Origin: an uncultured Nitrospira sp.
GTDB taxonomy: Bacteria > Nitrospirota > Nitrospiria > Nitrospirales > Nitrospiraceae
DNA length: 58,100 bases
Assembly: GCA_902500775.1 (NCBI GenBank)
Contig: CABVRZ010000028.1
Span: 1-58,100, forward strand
Direction: 5' to 3'
The notes below the pieces were generated by a model that was given only the letters and a program-made list of their open reading frames with translations, did no database searches and was not told the DNA's origin. Of the stretch, positions 50,889 through 58,100 are shown in pieces. How positions within the stretch are numbered: position 1 is the first letter of the stretch; the number at the start of each line of letters is the position of its first letter. The translations under genes were made by a program, and so were the position numbers.

Positions 50889-53029
50889 GTCGCAGGCATG
50901 CGCACCGTGGCGGCGCGGTACATCAGACTGACATAGTCTTTCAACATGCGCGTGGTGCAGAACTGGGGCGCGGTGGTGCGAATACATTCCTTCACCATTT
51001 GCAGCCAGCCACGAGGGATTCCGTCACGATCTCGCTGATAGAACAATGGAACGACTTCCTGTTCCAGCAGGCGATAGAGCTGTTCCCCATCGTGATGATC
51101 TTGGGCCTGCGCGTCTGCCTGTTCGCTCAACGGTTGGATGCCCCAGCCATTGGCTCCGTTGTAGCCTTCAACCCACCATCCGTCCAGGACACTCAGGTTC
51201 AACACGCCGTTCAGAGCGGCCTTCATGCCGCTGGTGCCGCTGGCTTCCAAAGGAAATCGAGGCGTGTTCAACCAAATGTCGACGCCTTGCACAAGGTACT
51301 TTGCCATATGCATTTCGTAATCTTCAAGGAACGCGACGCGACCGCCGAGCTTATGATCGTGGCAGAACGACAGCACTTCATGGATGAAGTACCGGCCCGG
51401 CTCATCGGCTGGGTGGGCCTTGCCGGCGAAAATCAGTTGGACCGGCCGCCATCGGTCTTGGAGCAGTACTTTGAGCCGTTCCAGATCGCGGAAAAGCAGG
51501 GTGGCGCGCTTGTAGGTTGCGAACCGCCTGGCAAACCCAATTGTCAGGGCTTCAGGGTCCATGAGCGTTCCGCGTGTGAGTACTTGTGAAGGTTGGAGAT
51601 GTCCATGCATCCAGCCGACTCTGGCCCGGTCGCGGATAAAGCCCATTAGTTTTCGCTTCATCGTTTGGCGAACCGCCCACAATTCATGGTCAGGAACATC
51701 CATGACTCGCTGCCACATGGCGGGGTCGTCACAGGTCTGTGTCCAGGTCGGACTAAGCGACTTACTGTAGAGATGGTGGAGCTCCGGCGAGATCCACGTT
51801 GGCGCATGAATGCCGTTCGTGACGCTCCGGATGGGGATTTGATCGGTCGGCAATCCAGGCCAGAAGTGTTGCCACATCTCACGTGTGACGCGGCCATGCT
51901 CCCGGCTGACGCCGTTGACGTGGGCAGAGAGGCGCATGACCAATGCGGTCATGTTAAATCCTCCATGCGATTCCGGAGTGTCACCCAGGTGGAGAAATTC
52001 ATCGCGTGAAAGGCCAAGTTGTTCCCAGTAGCCGGCAAAGTAGCGGTCCATTAAAAGATGGGGGAACACGTCGTGTCCAGCAGGGACAGGTGTATGAGTG
52101 GTGAAGACGGTACTTTGACGGACCAGCTCGCAGGCTTCCGCATGAGACGAGCCTTTTTGAACGAATTCACGTACTCGCTCCAAGGTCAGGAAGGCCGAAT
52201 GCCCTTCGTTGGCATGCCACACGGACGGCGAGATTCCGAGCGAGCGCAACATGCGTACGCCGCCGATTCCCAACAGGATTTCCTGGCAGATCCGCATTTC
52301 CTGATCGCCACCATAGAGCCGAGCGGAGAGGGCACGGTCCTCCGGACTGTTTTCAGGCACGTCTGTATCGATGAGAAACAGTGTGATCCTACCTACCAAC
52401 AGCTTCCAGACCGCAGCGGTCACGCGCCGGCTCCCCATGTCAACGGTAAACCGACAGGGTTCTCCAGTCGGAGTCTGGGCTAAATGGATCGGTGACTCAT
52501 CGCGGTTAAAGGGTGCATAGGCTGCTTCTTGCCAGCCTTCGGGCGTAATGCGCTGACGGAAATAGCCTTGGGGGTACATGAATCCAACACCGACAAACGA
52601 CAGCCCAAGATCGCTCGCTTCTTTGCAGTGATCTCCGGCTAAGATTCCTAACCCGCCGCTATAAATCGGCACGGAGGCGTGCAGCCCAAACTCAGCGGAG
52701 AAGTAGGCGATCGTCTTCTTTGCCAAGTCGGCATGGTGAGTGCCGGCCCAACTTTTCTTATTGGCCAAATATTCATCAAACAGGCGGAAGACGGCTGAAT
52801 ATTGGCGAAGGAACGAGGGATCCTCAGCCAGACGCGCCAGCCGGTCTGTTTGGACATCGGCGAGGAGTTTGACGGGATTATGGTTTGCCAGGAACCACAG
52901 GGTCGGATCGATGGTCTCAAACAACTGGCGGGCTTCCAGAGTCCAGCTCCACCAGAGATTCCGTGCCAGCTCGGGAAGACGATTCAGGTTCTGATGGAGC
53001 GCACTCTTCGTCGAATTAGGAGAATCCAC
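50882..53029 (-). CDS. glgP: Alpha-glucan (glycogen/maltodextrin) phosphorylase
   Basis: About 715 aa, the short bacterial form of GT35 with an N-terminal DUF3417 region (LPELARNLWWSWTLEARQLF). It releases glucose-1-phosphate from alpha-1,4-glucan. The PLP lysine lies in SGTSGMKAALNGVLNLSVLD. Other motifs: SAEFGLHASVPIYSGGLGIL, TNGIHAPTW. The GTG at 53029 is chosen because AAAGGAG lies 5 nt upstream; the TTG at 53053 has no site. It overlaps the HEAT gene start, suggesting coupling. Confidence 0.94.
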   Translation of the reverse strand: MDSPNSTKSALHQNLNRLPELARNLWWSWTLEARQLFETIDPTLWFLANHNPVKLLADVQTDRLARLAEDPSFLRQYSAVFRLFDEYLANKKSWAGTHHADLAKKTIAYFSAEFGLHASVPIYSGGLGILAGDHCKEASDLGLSFVGVGFMYPQGYFRQRITPEGWQEAAYAPFNRDESPIHLAQTPTGEPCRFTVDMGSRRVTAAVWKLLVGRITLFLIDTDVPENSPEDRALSARLYGGDQEMRICQEILLGIGGVRMLRSLGISPSVWHANEGHSAFLTLERVREFVQKGSSHAEACELVRQSTVFTTHTPVPAGHDVFPHLLMDRYFAGYWEQLGLSRDEFLHLGDTPESHGGFNMTALVMRLSAHVNGVSREHGRVTREMWQHFWPGLPTDQIPIRSVTNGIHAPTWISPELHHLYSKSLSPTWTQTCDDPAMWQRVMDVPDHELWAVRQTMKRKLMGFIRDRARVGWMHGHLQPSQVLTRGTLMDPEALTIGFARRFATYKRATLLFRDLERLKVLLQDRWRPVQLIFAGKAHPADEPGRYFIHEVLSFCHDHKLGGRVAFLEDYEMHMAKYLVQGVDIWLNTPRFPLEASGTSGMKAALNGVLNLSVLDGWWVEGYNGANGWGIQPLSEQADAQAQDHHDGEQLYRLLEQEVVPLFYQRDRDGIPRGWLQMVKECIRTTAPQFCTTRMLKDYVSLMYRAATVRMPATW

Positions 53030-53093
53030 AAACACTCCTTTGGTCAAAGGCAAGTAAGGTGTATGAGCAATAACGGATGATCACCGGTGAGAC

Positions 53094-53930
53094 TTAGGCG
53101 TGTCCGGCTTTATGCCACGTGGCCCACGCTTTAGAGAATGCCACGGCGGCATACCGTTCGCCAAGGATTTTTGCGACTCGGTTCAGGAGCTTGGTGAGTT
53201 GCTGAAGCTCGGAGGGCGTGAGATCGTCACGGAACCGAGGGTGGAGCCCCCAGCGGGTTTCGACTTCTTCGCCGGATACGCTCGACATTAAGCTGACAAG
53301 CTTGATCTCTTGGCCGGTTGATTGTTTCTGTTCGCCCGCGCCGGCATTTGCCGTAGCGCGCAGTTGCGCACTGTCCTGGGCAGGCGGCGCCTGTCCTTGT
53401 AGCACCGCGCTGAGAGCCGGCACTACGGCACTGGCGCAGAGTGACGCTGCAGCGCTGAGCTGTGCGTTACTGGGGGCACCGAGTGCCTCAGCCACTTTCT
53501 CTCCAAACTCGCGAAACATCTCGCTCTTGGTCTTGGAGTCTTCGGTAATCAGGAATTTGTAGCGCTCGTAGGTCTCACGACTCTCCGCCACGGTGGTGCC
53601 GATCGTCATCACGATTTCCATCTGATCGGCATTGTGGCCGAAGGCCGGTTCCAACACTTGCTTCAACTGTTGTGTCACCGCATCTTCCAGTCCGTTCATG
53701 AATCCCAGCTGATCCTTCAGCGGAACGTGCAGGGCTACTAGGCGATCCGTGAGGTTGAACATGATCTTGAGAAATTCCAGGTAGATGCTCCACTCATCCT
53801 GGCGTTTGAGCTTCAGCGCCTGTTCCGGGGCATTGCGCTTCATCATCGTGACCGATTCACCTGACACGGCAAGCATCAGTTCGGCCAGCTGGCGAAGTTG
53901 GTCTTTGTATTCAGTGGTCACGGTAGCCAT
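53094..53930 (-). CDS. Conserved-looking hypothetical cytoplasmic protein
   Basis: Protein of 278 aa, mainly helical, without signal peptide or membrane segment. A charged N-terminal half (RLVALHVPLKDQLGFMNGLE) and a low-complexity Ala/Gln linker (residues ~160-205) precede a C-terminal helical segment. No family recognised. It lies upstream of glgP on the same strand (64-bp gap). Confidence 0.75.
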   Translation of the reverse strand: MATVTTEYKDQLRQLAELMLAVSGESVTMMKRNAPEQALKLKRQDEWSIYLEFLKIMFNLTDRLVALHVPLKDQLGFMNGLEDAVTQQLKQVLEPAFGHNADQMEIVMTIGTTVAESRETYERYKFLITEDSKTKSEMFREFGEKVAEALGAPSNAQLSAAASLCASAVVPALSAVLQGQAPPAQDSAQLRATANAGAGEQKQSTGQEIKLVSLMSSVSGEEVETRWGLHPRFRDDLTPSELQQLTKLLNRVAKILGERYAAVAFSKAWATWHKAGHA

Positions 53931-54202
53931 CAGTTTTTAGAAGAGCGAGGGATTATAGCGGAGACATACGTGGGGAGCAAAGAGGTTGATGGAGCAGTTC
54001 CTGTCAGTGTGTGGTGCAGCGAGACGATTTTCTGGCACAAGGAGGCTACAGTAGAGAAGACAGAATCGACGTTCGTAGTATCTGACTTGCACACAAACTC
54101 GGGTCAGAGATATCGGCCCATTGTTGTGTCCAGCCTATCTGCTGATCTTGCTGCCCGGTCATCTTCTCTCCTGATTGCCTGTTAGTCATCCCATCCGATA
54201 GA

Positions 54203-54760
54203 GTGAACCCTAAACAGATAGAGGCTTCTCAGGTGGAATTCAGCTCAACGCATGATAGAGAGGCAGAACCTCGTGTCACTGTATTGCCGCGTGATGATGC
54301 GCGTGAGCACTTGCTTTCGATCGCGGACATTCTGGCCAAGGTGATGGATACATCAATCAGGATTCCTGGTACCTCGTGGTCGATTGGGTTGGATCCCTTG
54401 CTCGGACTGATTCCTGGGATCGGCGATGTTATTGCGAATCTGATCGGTACGGTCATCCTTGGTCTTGCGACGCGGCTCCAGCTTCCGCGGATTGTGCTGA
54501 CCCGCATAAGTCTCAATCTGCTGATCAATGGGACGGTCGGGGCAGTCCCGATTGTTGGAGATCTCTTCTCGGTCTGGTTCCGGAGTCATGCGAGGAATGC
54601 CGCATTGCTTCGCGAAGCAGCCTTGAAGCCGGAGCGTGAGACCCACGCTGATTGGTTCTATGTGGGTGGAATCATTGGCGGTACGGTGACGCTCTTGTTG
54701 TTCACGATCGCCTTCATCATCTGGTTGGTGTACAAGCTCTGGACGGTGGCGACTGTATAA
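54203..54760 (+). CDS. DUF4112-domain membrane protein
   Basis: Protein of 185 aa from a GTG start. The DUF4112 core (DTSIRIPGTSWSIGLDPLLG, LIPGIGDVIANLIGTVIL, LLINGTVGAVPIVGDLFSVW) has two hydrophobic segments, and a C-terminal transmembrane helix (GGTVTLLLFTIAFIIWLVYK). Function unknown. Upstream 53931-54202 shows no other gene. Confidence 0.88.
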   Translation: MNPKQIEASQVEFSSTHDREAEPRVTVLPRDDAREHLLSIADILAKVMDTSIRIPGTSWSIGLDPLLGLIPGIGDVIANLIGTVILGLATRLQLPRIVLTRISLNLLINGTVGAVPIVGDLFSVWFRSHARNAALLREAALKPERETHADWFYVGGIIGGTVTLLLFTIAFIIWLVYKLWTVATV

Positions 54761-54836
54761 AACCCCGTCAGGGTATGGTATAGATCAGTCCCTCCTGAAC
54801 GATCAGCACCTGTAATAGTTCCTTCCAATTGTTCTC

Positions 54837-56864
54837 ATGGAGCGAGAAGTTAAAACTTATGTTCTGAAGCGGCCGACTGAAGAGGCGGTGCCGCGCACGT
54901 TGTCCATTGACTATGCGGCTGCGCTGAATCCGCAGCAGCTGGCTGCGGTGACGGCCGGGGATGGACCTTCGCTCGTCATTGCGGGGGCCGGCAGCGGCAA
55001 GACACGCACGCTGGTCTATCGCGTGGCCTACCTGATCGACTCCGGGGTAGATCCGTCGAATATTCTTCTGCTCACGTTCACTCGGAAATCTGCACAAGAG
55101 ATGTTAGCGCGAGCGAGTGAGTTAATTGGAATGAGTAGCCACCGAGTCTGTGGGGGCACGTTTCACTCTGTCGCGAACCTGTTGCTGCGGCGGTATGGCC
55201 GATCAATTGGAATTGAGCCAGGGTTCACGATTCTTGATCGTGGTGACGCCGAGGACCTCATCGCTCTAGTGCGGTCACAACTCGGGTTGAATGAGAAAGA
55301 CAAGCGCTTTCCCCGTAAGGGGACGATCATGGAGATGATCAGCAAGAGCGCGAACACGTTACGCAGTCTCGATGAGATCATCCTGGAGGAGTTCAGCCAC
55401 TTTGCGGATCACTCGGAGGATCTGGGGCGGTTGCAGAAGGCCTATCAAGATGCGAAGCGACAGAAGCAACTGTTGGATTATGATGATCTGTTGGTCATGC
55501 TGCGGCAGTTACTCTTGTTTGATGAAGCTGCGCGTGCGAGTATTTCACGCCAGTATCGCCATATCCTCGTAGACGAGTACCAAGATACCAATCGATTGCA
55601 GGCCGAGGTGATTCGCCAGCTGGCGACGACGCATCAGAATGTGATGGTCGTCGGCGATGACTCGCAGTCTATCTATGCTTTTCGAGGTGCCACGTTTAAG
55701 AACATCATGGAGTTCCCGGAACTGTTTCCTGGCACCACCGTCTATAAACTGGAAGAAAATTATCGTAGCACCCAACCGATCTTGAATCTGGCCAACTGCA
55801 TCATCGAGGAAGCGGCCGAGAAGTATACGAAGCGCCTGTTCACGAGAAAGATCGATGGGCCCTTGCCGGCTCTGGTGGAAGCTGCCGGGGAAAATGCGCA
55901 GTCACGATTCATTGCGCAGAAGATTCTTGAGCTTCGGGAAGAAGGGGTGTCTTTGAGCGAAGTGGCGGTGCTGTTTCGCTCGAGCTTCCATTCGTTTGAC
56001 TTGGAAATTGAGCTCTCCCGCAAGGGATTACCCTTTATCAAACGCGGTGGGGTGAAGTTTATCGAGACCGCCCATGTCAAAGATTTGCTGGCGCATGTGC
56101 GAGTCGTGGCGAACCCGCTCGATACGGTCAGCTGGCATCGTGTGCTGATGTTGGTCGAGGGAGTGGGGCCGAAGAAGGCGCAGAATCTGCTCGCGGCCAT
56201 CGTCAAGGCTGGACAGCCGTTTGACGTCCTGCGGGGAGTGAACGGGCGTTCCGGGCAGGGACTCAAGGCGTTAGCCAATATCTTGGAGAGCCTCGCTGGC
56301 TCTGACGATCCACAACCAGAACATCAAGTAAGCCATATCTATGAGTACTACCTTCCGATCCTGAAGGAGCAGTACGACGATTATCCGAAGCGTACCAGAG
56401 ATCTGGATCATCTCCATACGATCGCCGCAGGCTATCATGGCACCGATGAATTTCTGGCTGACTTAGCGCTGGAGCCACCGGATGGGAGTGCGGTAGATGT
56501 GGAGGCGCCTGATCGTGATGATGAACGACTGGTCCTTTCGACGATCCACTCTGCGAAAGGACTGGAATGGCAATGTGTCTTTGTTATTTGGGTTGTCGAC
56601 GGCCGGTTCCCGTCAGTCTATTCGTTTGTCGCCGATGATGAGCTGGAGGAGGAACGGCGGCTGTTCTACGTGGCCGTCACGCGAGCCAAGCGGCATTTAT
56701 TTTTGACATACCCTATTAACGTGTACGATAGAACGAGCGGGATGTTGCTCTCAAAGCCCACACGATTTCTCGATCATGTGTCCTCCGATCTTCTTGACAC
56801 GCTCGCGCTTGTTGAGGAAGGTGGAGGGGGAGACTGGGGGATGGCCCAAGATCCCTATTCGTGA
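54837..56864 (+). CDS. UvrD/Rep-type ATP-dependent DNA helicase
   Basis: Superfamily I 3'-5' helicase of 675 aa. Q-motif LNPQQLAAV, Walker A GAGSGKTRT, motif II VDEYQDTN, motif III GDDSQSIYAFRGA, motif IV EENYRSTQPI, motif V STIHSAKGLEW, motif VI VAVTRAKRHLFLTYP. Slightly shorter than E. coli UvrD/Rep, which lack the long C-terminal tail here. Acts in repair or replication restart; UvrD and Rep cannot be separated by sequence alone. Confidence 0.94.
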   Translation: MEREVKTYVLKRPTEEAVPRTLSIDYAAALNPQQLAAVTAGDGPSLVIAGAGSGKTRTLVYRVAYLIDSGVDPSNILLLTFTRKSAQEMLARASELIGMSSHRVCGGTFHSVANLLLRRYGRSIGIEPGFTILDRGDAEDLIALVRSQLGLNEKDKRFPRKGTIMEMISKSANTLRSLDEIILEEFSHFADHSEDLGRLQKAYQDAKRQKQLLDYDDLLVMLRQLLLFDEAARASISRQYRHILVDEYQDTNRLQAEVIRQLATTHQNVMVVGDDSQSIYAFRGATFKNIMEFPELFPGTTVYKLEENYRSTQPILNLANCIIEEAAEKYTKRLFTRKIDGPLPALVEAAGENAQSRFIAQKILELREEGVSLSEVAVLFRSSFHSFDLEIELSRKGLPFIKRGGVKFIETAHVKDLLAHVRVVANPLDTVSWHRVLMLVEGVGPKKAQNLLAAIVKAGQPFDVLRGVNGRSGQGLKALANILESLAGSDDPQPEHQVSHIYEYYLPILKEQYDDYPKRTRDLDHLHTIAAGYHGTDEFLADLALEPPDGSAVDVEAPDRDDERLVLSTIHSAKGLEWQCVFVIWVVDGRFPSVYSFVADDELEEERRLFYVAVTRAKRHLFLTYPINVYDRTSGMLLSKPTRFLDHVSSDLLDTLALVEEGGGGDWGMAQDPYS

Positions 56865-56909
56865 TGTCTCACTTTCTCTTGCCGACGGGTGATTCTCCTT
56901 CCCTTGCGT

Positions 56910-57818
56910 ATGAAATATGTCATGATTCAATGGTGCCTGGCCTGGTACTGCTGGTTTGGTTCCGTCGGCTTCGCCGATGTGTCTCTGGCCTCACTCCATG
57001 AGCGTGAGAGTACAGGTCAGTCATGGGCACGTCTTCTGGAGGGAGCAGAACGATTACACCTGCCGACGAAGTTTCTTCGGGCGCTTCCATCGGGCTTTGT
57101 TCACTTTGAGTTTGATGATCTTCGGACCTACGCCGCGGAGTATCATCCTGGTGAGCACCGGATGCTTCTTAATCGTACCATGTCACTGAACGCTGCCGGC
57201 AGGGTGCTCAAGCCGCTCGGACGGATGACGCACAAGGAGTTGGAGGTGCTGTACCACGAACTATTTCATGCCTATATGGATTACCTCATGGTCAGAGACA
57301 TTCAATTTGGTGTGTCCGAGCACCATTTGGAAAGCCTCGTGCGCTTTGCGAAAGAACAGCGGATGTGTCGTTATGGAGAGGTGATGATTACGCCAATCGT
57401 CCAGCGAATGGACGAAGTGGAGGCGCGCTATTTGACAGAGGCCGAGTCATGGGAAGCTTTGAATGAAACCTGGGCGGTTTTTGTTGGGTGGGTCGTCTGG
57501 AATCGGGTGGAATTGCAACAACAGAAGGGGAAGTCTATAGTGTTGGGGCGGCGAGATGCGGCTCAATGGGTTGAGCGGTTCAAAGGAGCCTTCGAAAAGG
57601 GCGAGTTTCGTGGGTACTACGTTCCAGAGGAGCCGGATGAACGGCGTCTTGCGCAGAAACGATACTTAGCCAAATCCTCACAGCTATCTTTAGAAGAAGC
57701 CATTACGCTTATGGAGCAAGTATTTGGTTTTCCGGATGATTTTGTTCAGGTCTTCGATGCGGCGTTCGGTCCAATCTGGCGATCTAGCTGTTCGGCAGGG
57801 GAGGGAAGAGAGAACTAA
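56910..57818 (+). CDS. Exported protein with HExxH motif
   Basis: Protein of 302 aa. Signal peptide (MIQWCLAWYCWFGSVGFAD). An HELFHAY segment after MTHKELEVLY matches the HExxH zinc-metalloprotease motif, with a Glu/Asp-rich segment downstream (MDEVEARYLTEAESWEALNE) that could give the third ligand. A metallopeptidase-like function is inference; a third zinc ligand is not certain. No family recognised. Confidence 0.75.
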   Translation: MKYVMIQWCLAWYCWFGSVGFADVSLASLHERESTGQSWARLLEGAERLHLPTKFLRALPSGFVHFEFDDLRTYAAEYHPGEHRMLLNRTMSLNAAGRVLKPLGRMTHKELEVLYHELFHAYMDYLMVRDIQFGVSEHHLESLVRFAKEQRMCRYGEVMITPIVQRMDEVEARYLTEAESWEALNETWAVFVGWVVWNRVELQQQKGKSIVLGRRDAAQWVERFKGAFEKGEFRGYYVPEEPDERRLAQKRYLAKSSQLSLEEAITLMEQVFGFPDDFVQVFDAAFGPIWRSSCSAGEGREN

Positions 57819-57843
57819 AAAGGCCCGAGGCCAAATTCTCCTC

Positions 57844-57872
57844 TTGACATATTGAAAGTTCATCAATAGAAT
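57844..57872 (+). promoter_or_regulatory. Sigma70-like promoter upstream of tRNA-Tyr
   Basis: Perfect TTGACA (57844-57849), 17-bp spacer, TAGAAT (57867-57872), the strongest promoter match in the window. It lies about 160 bp before the tRNA and likely drives it and genes beyond the window. Confidence 0.7.
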
Positions 57873-58029
57873 CCGGCATTTCGTGGTCTAGCCTGTCCGA
57901 GCACTTCGAGGAATCAATCTGTATTGAGGATTGAGGAAGAGGGTTGTGCACGGATAGGCCTATGTGTCTTTGTTGAGCGGACTGCTATTCGAGCTGCACG
58001 GATTGACGTGATCGATCAATGAAATACGC

Positions 58030-58100
58030 GGGCAGGTACCCAAGTGGCCAAAGGGGGCAGACTGTAAATCTGCTGGCTTATGTCTTCCAAGGTTCGAATC
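58030..58100 (+). tRNA. tRNA-Tyr (GTA), cut by window end
   Basis: Starts at 58030 with acceptor GGGCAGG followed by TA. The anticodon arm reads CAGACTGTAAATCTG with anticodon GTA, and the T arm GGTTCGAATC is reached at the window end. The long variable arm between them (GGCTTATGTCTTCC) fits tRNA-Tyr class II. The 3' acceptor strand lies outside. Confidence 0.93.

Noticed and set aside
50889..50987. N-terminal extension of the exported HEAT-repeat protein
   Set aside because: It lies wholly within glgP coding sequence, lacks a ribosome site and would bury the signal peptide.

Overview
This is a bacterial chromosome segment of moderately high GC. Gene content suggests a Nitrospira-like member of the Nitrospirota: a single-copy rpsU, a TusA/DsrE2 pair, a tdh-kbl pair beside rplI-glyA-nrdR, a short-form glycogen phosphorylase, a Gld-like ABC system and many Cys-anchored lipoproteins. 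That taxonomic call is inference, because no 16S rRNA lies in the window. Most genes are ordinary housekeeping genes with intact frames.

Layout. 1-7.6 kb: DNA repair and small sulfur-carrier genes (polA, nth, rpsU, ftcD, tusA, dsrE2, a separate DsrE). 7.7-16.2 kb: a Rieske protein, a CPA2 cation/proton antiporter, a UDP-glucuronate epimerase, an MBL-fold protein, a VOC protein and hemD. 16.2-24.3 kb: an accessory, recombination-scarred region with yaeQ and VF530-like genes, a hemD 3' relic, a membrane ORF without a start codon, and two BrnT/BrnA-type toxin-antitoxin modules. The modules alternate with 3'-terminal fragments of an alcohol dehydrogenase whose intact copy stands at the right end (23281-24282). 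24.4-31.9 kb: yceI, threonine catabolism (tdh, kbl), rplI, glyA, nrdR, and a two-component system whose kinase carries an N-terminal Rossmann fold instead of a usual sensor. 32-41.4 kb: five consecutive paralogous secreted lipoproteins built almost entirely of cadherin-like beta-sandwich repeats (about 24 domains). 41.6-46.7 kb: a Gld-type ABC exporter with GldG-like and DUF4340 partners. 47-58.1 kb: rlpA, HEAT-repeat proteins, glgP, a UvrD/Rep helicase, a DUF4112 protein, a putative HExxH protein and the start of a tRNA-Tyr gene at the window end.

How the genes work together. tdh and kbl convert threonine to glycine and acetyl-CoA, and the adjacent glyA moves the glycine carbon into one-carbon metabolism; ftcD also feeds folate. 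tusA and dsrE2 form one transcription unit with a visible sigma70-like promoter and terminator. The DUF4340/GldG/permease/ATPase genes form one unit pointing into the lipoprotein array, all on the minus strand, which makes an envelope surface module plausible.

The most unusual structure is the 17.1-24.3 kb region. Three alcohol-dehydrogenase fragments of different lengths all end at the same stop codon, with toxin-antitoxin cargo between them. A mirror-image arrangement occurs at hemD. One brnT reads through only with a -1 shift, at an A AAA AAC heptamer. Three copies of an approximately 115-nt palindromic MITE-like element and several simple-motif hairpins occupy intergenic spaces.
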